DNA of 64,000 bases, taken from positions 1,054,001 to 1,118,000 of the forward strand of contig NC_090770.1 of assembly GCF_001761485.1 (NCBI RefSeq), given 5' to 3'. The notes below the pieces were generated by a model that had not been told where the DNA came from, did no database searches, and saw only the letters and a list, made by a program, of their open reading frames with translations. Every line of letters begins with the position of its first letter. The stretch's first letter is position 1. Below are positions 53,904 to 63,949 of this stretch, piece after piece. This DNA is from Yarrowia lipolytica (Eukaryota > Ascomycota > Dipodascomycetes > Dipodascales). Position numbers and translations under genes: made by a program.

Positions 53904-54377
53904 ATGAGCTCCACAACCATCTCCACAGTGCCCGAGACCTCGACCGCGGACATCTACTTCATGTCTTCTCGAGCCCGAAACAAGTTGGCCCGAGAGTCAT
54001 ACAAGCCCGAGCTCAATCTGCGAAAGCTCGTGGCACACGCCAATCTCATGGACTCGCTCTACGACGAGCTGGAGTACCGACGATCGCGATACCAGGTGCA
54101 ATTTGTTGAGCCTGCCAAGCCCATGCGAAAGGCCCCCTCGGCACCCACACCCATGGAAGACATTCCCGAATACGAGTCTTCGGACGAAGAGACCGAGAGC
54201 GAGGAGGAGAGCGAGGAGGAGGACGAGCAGGACAACTACTCTATGACGGTGGACAACAACGTGCACATTTTTGGCGAGCCTGACACAGACGTTATGGCGG
54301 ACGCGACTTTTGCCACCCATCACAAGGTTCAAAGCTCCGATAATCTCACTTTCAACGAGATGCTCCTGCAGCAATAA
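53904..54377 (+). CDS. Small acidic protein with an LRKLVAHANLMDSL motif, function unknown
   Basis: A 157-residue protein. Residues 15-65 look conserved and helical: IYFMSSRARNKLARESYKPE then LNLRKLVAHANLMDSLYDEL. Short fungal proteins with a similar HANLLD-type motif exist as far as I recall, but I cannot name a characterised member. Residues 80-100 are Pro/Ala-rich, then a very acidic Ser/Glu stretch (ESSDEETESEEESEEEDEQD, about 91-112). The C-terminus is polar and ends FNEMLLQQ. The strong TATA box, CACAACACA-type leader and biased codons suggest good expression. The acidic stretch could be a casein kinase 2 target, by composition only. Confidence 0.72.
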   Translation: MSSTTISTVPETSTADIYFMSSRARNKLARESYKPELNLRKLVAHANLMDSLYDELEYRRSRYQVQFVEPAKPMRKAPSAPTPMEDIPEYESSDEETESEEESEEEDEQDNYSMTVDNNVHIFGEPDTDVMADATFATHHKVQSSDNLTFNEMLLQQ

Positions 54378-54526
54378 GCATTCATCGCTGCGTCTACTAA
54401 CCTCTCATCCAGAGCCAGTGCTGGCGCTGGCCTCTTCGTACATAGATTATTTATTGAATGATTTTTTTTTTCTTCACAAGTGTCAGTGTGTGTCAGTGTT
54501 AGTAAAAGTATTTTGTAAGGTGGTTA

Positions 54527-54612
54527 TTTTATTTTATTTTATTTTATTTTTTTTATTTTATTTTTTTTATTTTATTTTATTTTATTTTATTTTATTTTAT
54601 TTTATTTTATAA
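54527..54612 (+). repeat. TTTTA pentanucleotide microsatellite
   Basis: About sixteen TTTTA units with two interruptions of extra T bases, about 150 bases downstream of the acidic-protein stop codon. Confidence 0.9.
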
Positions 54613-54758
54613 GGATTTAAATTTTAAATTTTATTTCCCCGTTTTTATCTTTTTTGTTTCATCGCGTACAGTGTACCTTTAGTTACCTTATCAGATGCAT
54701 TATGTAATCCACCACCACTCAGCCCGGAATGTGACAGGCTAAAAAAAGAAGGTGGAAA

Positions 54759-54897
54759 ATGGCGTATCGTCTGTTCTTGGTGTTGCGACGCGTTGGTTCC
54801 AGACACACTTTCCGTCCCCTCAAATGGCGCTATTCATCGCCATCGCCATATCCTTGGCACCCCGATCCAGAGCAAGGACGGAAACTCCGAGTAAGTT
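54759..54897 (+). CDS. Candidate first exon of a small mitochondrial protein
   Basis: An ATG-led segment of about 46 codons, MAYRLFLVLRRVGSRHTFRP and onward through KWRYSSPSPYPWHPDPEQGRKLR, runs up to GTAAGT, a good 5' splice site. The start is Arg-rich with no acidic residue for about 35 positions and a Arg-X-Ser-Ser-like turn, as in mitochondrial presequences. A TACTAAT word and CAG follow at about 54977-54992, giving a possible intron of about 94 bases. The rest of the gene is unclear, and a second GTGAGT follows soon after. I do not recognise the product. It may be chance. Confidence 0.3.
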
Positions 54898-55641
54898 TGG
54901 AATGCAGTCCTGGAGAAGAGAAAAACGAGAGATTGACTTCGCAAATCATGTGAAATGAGCTCCAAGCCTGCTGCTACTAATCGGCGATGGCAGCAAGCCA
55001 AGAAAGAGGGTGAGTGGGTCTGTGGTGGGTCCGTAGTATCGACACAGCCCTCGGACAGGGATAGGATATGGCGTGGGCTGTGTTTGCTGCACCAAGACTG
55101 AATCGTCTACACAGCCATTCAATTGATCGAACACAACCAACTCAATTGAACAAACACGACCACCTCTCTTACCGTTAACCGTACTTTTTTTCCCTGACAC
55201 ATCTGCTCGTGTCCCTTGATCACAGGTCACGCCCCCCATAGGGTTGGTGGAGTACATAGGACAAATGGTAATCCGGTACTCCGGCAGTCGTAAACTGAAA
55301 CCGTCTGTAATATCCTATCAGCCATTGAGTTTCGGCTCTGAGAGTTGCTATGAAATTTAATCGGTCCACGCCTAACTAGGACTTGTAGACTTCCGACTCA
55401 TGGGATGCCGGAGCTCCTAGGGCTGCTGAAACTCGAATACTTCAGTAGCAATGGGTCACGTTGGTTGAAGCCTTAGATCGGGATAAATTCGCTCAATCTG
55501 CCTCGCAGTGGGACAGATCTGGTCGATCCGACAGTAATACGACGGAAGGGGCAGAAGTGAGTCGACAGAGAACCTCCTCACCAGTAGACCAGTGGGTGTA
55601 AAGTGGGTGTAAGGACTGTGACCTTTTTGCACACTGCAAAT

Positions 55642-57462
55642 CTAAGCTCTCCTCTTCTGCGCTCCCATCTTTTGTGGCCAATCTCTTCTGTCCAAGAGGT
55701 AGTCCAACTTGACTCCATTGAATGGATACGCCGAGTCTTCACCAATGGTCCTCCTGTATCTGTCCTCCATGACTGCATTCATGCATGAGATACGACCATC
55801 TCTTCGGACTCTTCCCATCTTTGCCAAAATGTCTGCCCGTTCGTTTCCAGGGTGACCGCAATGCCCCACGATATGCCGGAGCATCACTTTCATGCCCAGC
55901 AACTGCTTATACAGTTGGATGCTTGTCACGATGGTGTGATACTTGCGTGGAAAGCTCTTCCCTGCGTTAAGTTTCTGGACCACAGCATAGCAATCACAGT
56001 AGATTGTATACAGGAGATCGTCATGCCTGTTATAGAGTACCTTGTACGCCTCAAGTAGACCTCGAAGCTCTCCTTGTAGGGGATCCTGGAGATCACCCGT
56101 CAATGGTCCAGCCACATTGTCTGGATGGTAATGGCCAAACCATACCCCAAAACCACCCCACTGTTTCCCATCAGAATCCACCTTACTGGACCCGTCACTG
56201 AATACCTCGAAGACAGGTCTGCCACGTATGTTCAAGTGTTGGCGTTGGGTGGCCTCGAAGAATTTCGGTCTGCTTTCCAAGAAATACGCAGCATCTTGAA
56301 GATCGTCAAACCTATGAACATCTTCGGGTCTGGTGGAGTGGTTAAGCGCGACATTGAAGTCAGTGAACACCCCAGGGTGCCTAGAATATTTGACGGCATA
56401 GTATGTGCGCTGACTATTACCAGGTGAAACATATGCCTGAAGTGTACTTTCTTCCAAGGCAGGATCATATCTGATCCTTTTAGGGCCCCTCTCTTGTGGT
56501 TTTGATTTTTTCGGCTCCTCTCTGGGTCGTTTCAAAGTAGAGGCACCTACAAAGATAACAGAGTCAGACTCTGTAGAGCTGAGTGAGATGACAGAGTCAC
56601 AGTCGGAGGCGTCATCATCAGAACTCAGGCAGATGACAGAATCGTCTCCTGAGCTAAGAGAAATCACAGACTCAGGGTAATCGTCATCACTTGAATCGAT
56701 GACACATGGTAACGTAGGAGATGGTTCACCAGGGGTGTCGCAGTACTTGTCTACGCGATGCTCTAGAGGGAATACTCGAGAGCATTCCTCAAGTGATCCA
56801 AAGTCGCTCGAACAGGTCACATATGGTGATGCAGGACATGGTGTGTCAGGAGTAGCGTACGAGTAGTAGCCGTTGTTGTGATACTCGAAAGGAACGACTT
56901 GAGAGATTTGCTCTAGAGGTTCCGGCGGGGAGTACCAGTCTGAGTTGTTAGAGTCGTGGGTATCGTCAATCTTGATCAGTCCAGAGTGCTCGGCTGTTGT
57001 CGTCGGCATGGAATATTCGGCTGCTGTGTGTGCTGACGGAGTATGGGGAGTAACTGACAATAACAGTGGCTGTCGAGCCTCCTTTTTTGGGGTGGTAGTG
57101 AAAGTCAAGTCGTTTGTCATCTCTTCGAGAATAGAGCTGAATCTGCGATAAAACAAAGCCACAGGCCTACCTTGGTACATCATCGTCATCTCAACAGGTT
57201 TCTTGTGGATGATCGCTGCAGGCTTCTGGTTGTGAGTGACTACCAATTTCGACAACCAAGGGTAAGGAAATGTGGTGATGGACACATCAAAGTCGGTATC
57301 GTCGTCGTCTGTGTCTTCGCTATCAGCCCCGTAGCCGTCGTCTTCCTGGTCAAATGGGTTGTCCAGGACATCGGAGGCGTCGTACCACTTGACATCTGCG
57401 TGCCAGTCACATGTTCGTATCCCGTTTGGTTCTGAGTCACTGAATAATCCTTTGCCATTCAT
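55642..57462 (-). CDS. RNH1: RNase H1 with long N-terminal extension carrying SUMO-interaction-like motifs
   Basis: A 606-residue ribonuclease H1, which cuts RNA in RNA-DNA hybrids. The C-terminal catalytic domain (about 417-551) keeps the acidic residues D423 (FSDGS), E465 (QGELRG), D490 (IYCDC) and D544 (NERAD), and the active-site His H534 in GHCGHPGNERAD. The N-terminal hybrid-binding domain of eukaryotic RNase H1 lies at about 353-397 (YYAVKYSRHPGVFTDFN, ..FDDLQDAAYFLES). Before it is a 350-residue extension: acidic stretch 38-58, then five closely spaced motifs at 254-305 (VIDS, VISL, VICL, VISL, VIFV) each flanked by Ser/Asp/Glu, and a bipartite basic stretch at 311-331 (KRPREEPKKSKPQERGPKR) like a nuclear signal. 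Typical fungal RNase H1 is 300-350 residues. A host gene is favoured over a retroelement because of the hybrid-binding domain. Confidence 0.85.
   Translation of the reverse strand: MNGKGLFSDSEPNGIRTCDWHADVKWYDASDVLDNPFDQEDDGYGADSEDTDDDDTDFDVSITTFPYPWLSKLVVTHNQKPAAIIHKKPVEMTMMYQGRPVALFYRRFSSILEEMTNDLTFTTTPKKEARQPLLLSVTPHTPSAHTAAEYSMPTTTAEHSGLIKIDDTHDSNNSDWYSPPEPLEQISQVVPFEYHNNGYYSYATPDTPCPASPYVTCSSDFGSLEECSRVFPLEHRVDKYCDTPGEPSPTLPCVIDSSDDDYPESVISLSSGDDSVICLSSDDDASDCDSVISLSSTESDSVIFVGASTLKRPREEPKKSKPQERGPKRIRYDPALEESTLQAYVSPGNSQRTYYAVKYSRHPGVFTDFNVALNHSTRPEDVHRFDDLQDAAYFLESRPKFFEATQRQHLNIRGRPVFEVFSDGSSKVDSDGKQWGGFGVWFGHYHPDNVAGPLTGDLQDPLQGELRGLLEAYKVLYNRHDDLLYTIYCDCYAVVQKLNAGKSFPRKYHTIVTSIQLYKQLLGMKVMLRHIVGHCGHPGNERADILAKMGRVRRDGRISCMNAVMEDRYRRTIGEDSAYPFNGVKLDYLLDRRDWPQKMGAQKRRA
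56548..56703 (-). other. Array of five SUMO-interaction-like motifs within the RNase H1 gene
   Basis: Encodes residues 254-305: VIDSS, VISLSS, VICLSS, VISLSS and VIFVGAS, separated by Ser/Asp/Glu/Tyr spacers of 6-11 residues. The consensus [VI]-[VI]-x-[VIL] next to acidic and serine residues is the established SUMO-interaction pattern. Binding is inference. Confidence 0.55.
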
Positions 57463-59399
57463 GTCGTGTGGGGTAAGGATGGGGAGTTAACGATGGTGAG
57501 GCGTGTGGCATACTTGGTGTGACAGACGAGGAGTGTATGGAAAAGACAACTTGATCTTCCAATAGCTTGGGACTGCATTAGTAACTGTTCGAAAATGGAC
57601 AAAATGGAGTACTGTACAGCCAACGTTCCGGGAGCGTACCGCTTCTCGACCGCGAGTACTGTACAGTTCATCACCATCATAAGAAGACAATACTCAGATC
57701 AACACTCAGATCGATACTCGGATCAATACTTACAGATCAAAATCGGCCGTAGAATTTGCTTACAGCGTTGGTTCTTGTACCAACCAGTATCCAGTTTGTG
57801 GAGTCTGGAGTTTGCAAGTTCACAGGTCGAGTTGCTCGTTGAGAAACCAAGGCTGTCGCAAGAGTCAGGATCAGAATCCCGGGTGAATTTGAAGTGGCAC
57901 AAGTGTGTAGGACCTGGGTCAAAAAGGTGGTGGTTTGTGTTGATGGAATATTTCAGTTCTGCGAGACATGCATGTTTGGTGTACAGTAGGAGTAGGGTTC
58001 AACTAACAAAGGCTGGAAAAGAGTTGAAGGTATAAAGAAAGAATTAAAAAAGAATTAAAAAAGAATTAAAAAAGAATTAAAAAGAATTAAAATAAAAAAT
58101 AAAAAAATCCGGCAAATTTCATTCGGTGGCATCGAATCCTACAAATGTTGAATAAAACAAACTTTTATAAAAAACCAACACACTAGCGACTTAATAACCA
58201 GACTCTTCTCTCTGGAGAGTCTTTGCATCTACAAGTAGTGGAACGGCTGAGCACGCGCGACTGAGTACGCCATCAGATTCAAATTCAGCTGAGTGATTTA
58301 CTCCATAAGAATGGAAAGTACTTGTAGTGTCGTCACCCACATCGAGGTTTCCATTCACCCTGTTATTTCAGACCTTCACATCGCGTCCAAAAATTACTGT
58401 GACAAAATTGAACTAGAAAGATATATATCAGCTTATAGTCTCGTCTTCGACTGCTGAGACGTAACAAGTAACATACTGTGCAGTGTACTTGTAAGGAAGG
58501 TCCAATGCGCTACCTGTAGTATGCGACAAATCGTGGGAAGAACAGCATGATGTTCATAGGATGAATAACCGGACGTTTCTTCCTTGGATCTCAAGTCCAG
58601 ATCCTTCTCCGCTCCCAGTTACCAAGATGCTTCTACAACTCCTTGTCCTTGCCGAGAACCACGAGTATCGGCGGTTGTACATGGATGGGACTGGACTTGA
58701 AGAGATCAATCCATGCTGAGATTCAAAGGGACATTGAAAACAAGGTCTTTTCGAAAGGAGGAACTCTCTCGGAGTGCTCAGCTGCGTCCGTAGAACTTCA
58801 TCGTACGAAGGATGTACACATGGTTGGAGTTCTCATGTGGGCTTGGAAGAGTGGGCGGGTGAACCGAAGAAGTCAAGAGTGGTAATTGCTCCGTCGAAAG
58901 TAAATCAAGTCTGTCTTCATCCATGGGTTCTTTTGTCTATCTCAGCTTTTAGTTTGTTTCCTGCTTTAGTACAGTAGCGTCGTAGTTTTCGACCAACAAC
59001 CCTCAGCAGAACTACGTAGAGAAATTACCACAATGCCTTCTCAGAGTATCGAAATTAGCACAATCTGGTGATTATAAAATTGCAAAATAGGACCGGATTT
59101 ATCCATCAGAAGAATTTCAATTTTTTCTGTCCAGTATTTATCGCGTTAGGGATTTTTTTATATTTTTGGTCTATTTATTTTTTTTATATATAATTAATCC
59201 AATTGCAGCTAATTTCCCCAACAATCCCAACAGTAATTAGTGTAAGTAATTATTCCTTTTTTTTAATTATTTTTTTCTTTCTTCTTATTCTTTAACGAGA
59301 GAAAAACTTTCTTAAACAAATCTTCACTTTGGCAGAATTTCAAATCCAATTTCCATGAGATTCGATACAGTGAATAGATAATTGACCACACGAAGTTAC
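57463..59399. other. Intergenic between RNase H1 and the LINE
   Basis: No convincing gene. A-rich repeat at 58030-58110 and AT-rich sequence at about 59100-59330. Confidence 0.45.
58030..58110 (+). repeat. AAAAAAGAATT tandem repeat
   Basis: Five to six copies of an 11-base A-rich unit, AAAAAAGAATT, ending in an A/T run. Confidence 0.85.
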
Positions 59400-59439
59400 T
59401 CCTCCGATCAACCGCTTTCAAACAACACCACTTTCAACC

Positions 59440-60625
59440 ATGTCTGCTACTTCTTCCGTTGTTCCCCTTGGTGGTGACCACCTCATCAACAGTACCAACG
59501 ATGATGCTCTTGACGGGAAATCGGACCCCCCTGGAGATAAGAAACCCAAGGGCCAAATTTATGCGTCGGAAGATATCAAAATGAACCCTCTCGCTTATTC
59601 CCTCGTCCCTGAGGATGGGCATAATGCCACCAACGATGCTGTTGGGTACTACACCTATCTCAAAGAAGCTCTCGCGGCTAAAGCCAAGATCCCCAGTGCC
59701 GACACGGGAAAAACCCGACAAAATGTCTGTGATGCCCTAAAGGAGGAAGGAGTGGTTGTCTAAACCAACACCCACTGCCGCTCCCGCCGAAGAGTGGCGC
59801 CGCTCCGAGCCTTTTACTTCTTTCGGGCTCCCGATGGAATTCGTTGTCTTCTGGGGGACAGAAAGCAGCTGTCCTACCTGGAGCGAGGTTGGTTCCAGAG
59901 CTTTATTGACGAGTTCGCCCGATAGTCTCCCCAAGCCCGGATCAATAAGCATCCCATAATTTTGCACCCCGCCCATCACGCTAACCTCAAGTGCGCCTAC
60001 ATGGTGGCGGAAATCAACTTCCTCGCTGATAACCAGCATCTACGTGATGTCCATTTCAATGTGAATCCCCTGTTCGCCCCCCCCGGGCCCCATGGGAGCT
60101 ATCATTGCCCATTTTGCCATGGGAGACTGCGTCTGCTTCAATTGCCTGCACAACGGGCATTTGAGAAACCAGTGCGACCCAGCGATTCTCCGACCCCCTC
60201 GGGACCTCAAAGTTATCCCCCACGTGTACGACAAGCTCATGGGCAAGGAGATACCTGAAGACCCGTCTTGGGCTATTGCCAACCCCCTGTCTGAGCCCGT
60301 CATGCCCGAGTGGTGGATAAACGCTCTGAAGGCCAGGGAAGAGGAGAAGAAGGCAGAGGCCGAGGTTAGGTCAAAGGTCGAGGCCGAGAACAAGGCCAGA
60401 CAAGAGGAGAAGTCAGCTAATGAATCCCGTGCTAATACAGGCCGGGGTAGACACGGCACCAGCCGTGGCTTTACCATGGGTCACCTGGTGCCTCACGACC
60501 CGTGTTGGGCTATTGCCAACCCCCTTTCTGCTGCAGTCACCCCCCACTGGGAGACAGAGGCTCTGAAGGCCAGGGAAGACAAGGCCAAGGCCAAGTCCAG
60601 ACAAGATGCGAACTCAGTCGAATAA
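59440..60625 (+). pseudogene. LINE ORF1 relic with CCHC zinc knuckle
   Basis: The first part (59440-59763, 107 codons from a good ATG) starts MSATSSVVPLGGDHLINSTN and ends at a stop. The homologous frame continues past it with a further stop near 59925 and then shifts to another frame around 60090. The 3' part (60092-60625) holds the knuckle CFNCLHNGHLRNQC (CX2CX4HX4C), followed by a highly charged, probably helical tail. The tail contains a tandem duplication: WAIANPLS...ALKARE occurs twice, about 237 bases apart (60257 and 60494). ORF1 of L1-type elements binds the element RNA. This copy cannot make the full protein. Confidence 0.65.
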
Positions 60626-60710
60626 TCTTGTGCTGAGGCTGACGGAGTTAGAAACGGCTCCCTGCAGGCCCCAGCCATGGCTTTACCATGAATATATATC
60701 TGAGTCATGG
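60258..60710 (+). repeat. Tandem duplication in LINE ORF1 tail
   Basis: A unit of about 200-240 bases is present twice, with the start of a third (GCTTTACCATG recurs near 60472 and 60680). Differences between copies exceed those expected of a very recent event. Confidence 0.6.
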
Positions 60711-61689
60711 TACCATTGACCGCCACCAGATTATCAACAGGTGACTCACAAGCACTCAGCGAAGGAGACTCGAAACGAAAACTTCACAATCAAGGGTAAA
60801 AAAAAAAAAAACTTCAACGGAAACAGGTTTGGGGACATCTTTATAGAGGAGAGGTTGGATGGTGTGAACTCTCTCGCAAACTTTTCGGCAGGGGGCTCAG
60901 TGACGCACATCTCCAAGACTCGTCTGGTTCGGACACACAACTCTCGATCCTCGCATCTAAAGGGCTCCAAGCCCAAGTCAAGATACTAAAGAAGTACGAG
61001 TCCCCCACCAAGTCTTCCATCGTTCCGGAGATCCCGTCGTCTGATCTTCACCAAGAAAGGAGACGATATCCGAAACCTGGTAACATCCCCTCTCAACTAT
61101 TTCTGGTACCAGAGTCCAATGGAGGACATGGATATGTTTATCGCCGTTACCCCGTCCGATCCTGCTCCCGCTCCTGTTCCCGTTCCCCCACCCGTTGTTC
61201 CCAACACCCAGTCCCAGCAGGATCCCCAGCCGAAACAGCCACATGTGTATGCAGAAGATGGCGATAAAGTAGTGTCCAACACTGAAAGTCCTCCGGTGGA
61301 ATGTCGGTTCCCTCTGCAATCCCCTTTAGTGTCATTTGACAGGACACAAACAACAGACATCAGATATCCTACTCCTTCAGGAGACGAATGTTGAGTCTTG
61401 GTCACCCAGCTGAACAGTGTTGCCCTGGCCATATGTTCTTCGGCTCGGAAGAGGCCAATTTTGAGGGACGGGCTGATCATATCTGACCGGATACATCTCT
61501 TACAGTGCACGACCACCTTTGATGGATTCCCCAGTCTAAACCCACGGCTCCTACGAGCTGACATCCAAATCAAGGGCACCGGTGTTGCTTCGACTCTTCT
61601 CCGCCGCGTCCATGCCCCGGTGGAGCAGAGCGACAACAACCACGCGACAGCATAAAGGGGAGTCGTGACATCTTCTAGTAAGATCCCAC

Positions 61690-62061
61690 GTGGCGAAGCG
61701 AGAAGTTTTACTCAGATCTGTGCGGTTTTTGGATCGAGATCCTCCTGGGTACGATATAATGGCAGACTGGAATCTCATGGCAGACTGGAATGCCATTGCA
61801 GTTCCCAAGATCGACGAACAAGCTCTCCCTTTCAACACTACGAGGGTGTCTCGACCTCTCTTTGATGTCTATACACACCTGGTTGAAAGAGGAAAACCTC
61901 CAAACTACACTCACACAAACAGAGGCCCCGGACATTCCAAAAGTGACTACACATTATGCAGACCTCTCGATTTTGTGTTCGTGTGTAAACGACTCCTCGA
62001 GTTTTCTTCCACCCATGAACTCCTGCAACACCAGGATAGGTCCTCCCACTACCCAGTGTAG
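61690..62061 (+). pseudogene. LINE endonuclease fragment
   Basis: A 123-codon frame containing MADWNLMADWNAIA and, downstream, GPGHSKSDYTLCRPLDFVFV. The DWN core and the S-x-x-DYTL end match the C-terminal half of L1-type apurinic endonucleases. The short DWN-containing segment is itself duplicated. The N-terminal half is recognisable only in broken pieces. Confidence 0.55.
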
Positions 62062-62701
62062 AGCTCCTTCAAGTTTCAGTCCCAGCATGGAGAGAACCTC
62101 AATACATCTATTTTTCAGAGTATCTTCCCCGGCTTACAAAGATAGTTGACAATGCTTTTGCCCTGAGATAACCTCTACTTACGGAGCTCCGGTTGATTTC
62201 TATTGTTGAGACGATTCAGTCTCAAATTCAGTCGGACTCCAAAAGGATGGCTATTTGTCTCCGGGACGAATGAAGAGACAACCTCGAACGTCTTCAGGAG
62301 ATTCAGGATGAGGCACTGAAGGCTCGGTTACCTTTTGACGACCACGTGCCTGCCAATGAAAGCGGTAGTCAAGACCTGCGTCAAGAGCACCAACATTATA
62401 TCCCTTCGAGGGCCTGATGACACCTTTTTCTCAGACACACATTAGCCTGAGCTCTCCTTCACAGACATTTACAAGCACAAAGGCAACCCCGAGGGCTTCG
62501 AAGAGTTTTTGAAAGAGATACCCAAAGTTTCTACATACCAAGGTCGGTTCTTGATCAGATGATGAAAGAGGACATTCAACGGGCCCCTTTACGGAGGAAC
62601 AGCTATGAGATACCCTCAAGACCTGCCCTCACCTACAAGCTCTATGCTAAGTTTTTTGACCAGTTCAAGGACCTCCTTTTTGGGGTCTCTGAAGCCAGCC
62701 C

Positions 62702-63010
62702 GTGTCCCGACAACGAAACACTTTGGTGATCCGCCTGCTTCTAAAGGATGGTGACCCCATCGATGTCGTCAACTACCGCCCCATCTCGTTGATCGAGCTG
62801 AAGATCTTCTCTTCATTCACATTGTTAGCCTCGTATGCAGAAAACCCTGAACTCCACCCAGCACAGGCCGGTTTTGTTCTTTCCTGGTAGGCAGATGACT
62901 ACCAACCTCGATGCGATTGAGCACTACAGTACATACTACAATGTGTATGGCAAGAGAGTCTCGGATGCTTGACATGCTCGACTTCAAGAAGGCCTATGAC
63001 TCAATCAGCC
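62702..63010 (+). pseudogene. LINE reverse transcriptase fragments
   Basis: VVNYRPISLIELKIFSS (62777 onward) is the N-terminal reverse transcriptase motif of L1-type elements. LDFKKAYDSI at 62977-63006 is motif A with its catalytic Asp. The two are in different frames. The FADD-box motif C was not found. Confidence 0.65.
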
Positions 63011-63650
63011 AACAATGGATCAGAATGGTATTAGCTTCCATCTGATATTTTGTATCACCTGCACTAACTTAAGGCCACCCAGTTTCTGAGAAGGCATTAC
63101 AGGTGTGATGATAGAAGCGCTGCAACTCTACGCAAGCTGCGGCTGGGTCAACTCCCCTTCACCCGGAGGTACCCCAAATCGGAATATCGGAATATGTCCG
63201 TTACAGAGACATCTGATGTAGTTCTTGCCAACTCTCAAACAAAAGGACTACCTCCACGAGCATCTTTTTGTCAACTGTCTAGCGTCCAAGGCCATTTCCA
63301 GAAGACTGTGTCCGATCCAAGATGACGGACTGGATCTTATTGGAGAAGGACGACCCATTGAACTACATTCGGGAGCTCGTCCATGCCTCGTGGCAATTTT
63401 GAGCGAGCCTTGCGCAGAGCTGACCTACTTGTAATGGGTACTGACTCTGAGGTCCAGCGAGATCTCGCTCACTTGTTCGCCCGAGTGTCCGCAGCATAGC
63501 GTGACGGAAGGCGGATACGCGGTGGCGAACAAGCGCCAGGCGTCATCATCACTCTAGGAGGATTATCACAATGGCTGTGAAGTCTACTCGCGCTAAAGAA
63601 ACACGCTACCAGCAATGATTAAAAACACCTCCATATATATTTATTCTAAC

Positions 63651-63846
63651 ATAGTTTTTTACCATTACAGCTATATATCCAGTATTCGGGTTAATGGCAT
63701 TCAGTACATACATGATAAATATTTCGGTATGCGCTGCGGTTTTTTTTTTTTATTCTAATGGTTTTTTTTTTATTCTAATGATTCATGGCTGTCCTTGCCA
63801 AAATTCAAAATGGGTACAAAGTTCACTTTTTTATAGCATACTTCGC
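63651..63846. other. Intergenic between the LINE and tRNA-Phe
   Basis: AT-rich. A TTTTTTTTTTTATTCTAATG word is tandemly duplicated at about 63740-63781. No gene seen. Confidence 0.5.
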
Positions 63847-63936
63847 GCGGATTTAGCTCAGTTGGGAGAGCGCCAGACTGAAGTAGTTCTCAGTCTTGAA
63901 ATCTGGAGGTCCTGTGTTCGATCCACAGAATTCGCA
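63847..63936 (+). tRNA. tRNA-Phe(GAA) with a 17-base intron
   Basis: GCGGATT acceptor start, AGCTCAGTTGGGAGAGC D-arm, CCAGA/TCTGG anticodon arm, GTCCTGTGTTCGATCCACAG T-arm and AATTCGC acceptor end. Apart from the intron the gene follows S. cerevisiae tRNA-Phe almost base for base. The anticodon GAA is at 63880-63882. The intron is 63884-63900, between positions 37 and 38. Intron TCAGTC (63890-63895) pairs with GACTGA (63876-63881) across the anticodon. A T-run follows at 63942-63949. Confidence 0.96.
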
Positions 63937-63941
63937 ATTGC

Positions 63942-63949
63942 AACTTTTT
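63942..63949 (+). terminator. RNA polymerase III terminator of tRNA-Phe
   Basis: A run of eight T bases shortly after the tRNA 3' end. Confidence 0.8.

Larger units (their letters stand above)
54378..55641. other. Intergenic, with a possible small split gene
   Basis: Contains a TTTTA pentamer microsatellite (54527-54612) and a candidate first exon at 54759. The 3' end of the RNase H1 gene begins at 55642. Confidence 0.45.
59400..63650 (+). mobile_element. Decayed L1-type LINE retrotransposon (probably Ylli family)
   Basis: In order on the plus strand: an ORF1 region with a CCHC zinc knuckle (59440-60625), an apurinic-endonuclease-like fragment (about 61690-62061) and reverse transcriptase fragments (about 62702-63010). 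This order defines L1-clade LINEs, and Ylli is the known L1-type element of Y. lipolytica (about 6 kb). The element here is shorter, with many stops and frame changes, so it is dead. The boundaries are approximate: the 5' end is taken just before the ORF1 ATG and the 3' end in the AT-rich stretch before 63650. No clear target-site duplication was found. The tRNA-Phe gene lies about 200 bases beyond. Confidence 0.75.

Noticed and set aside
59756-60258. Short frames inside LINE ORF1 as separate genes
   Set aside because: They are pieces or off-frame readings of the decayed ORF1 and not independent genes.
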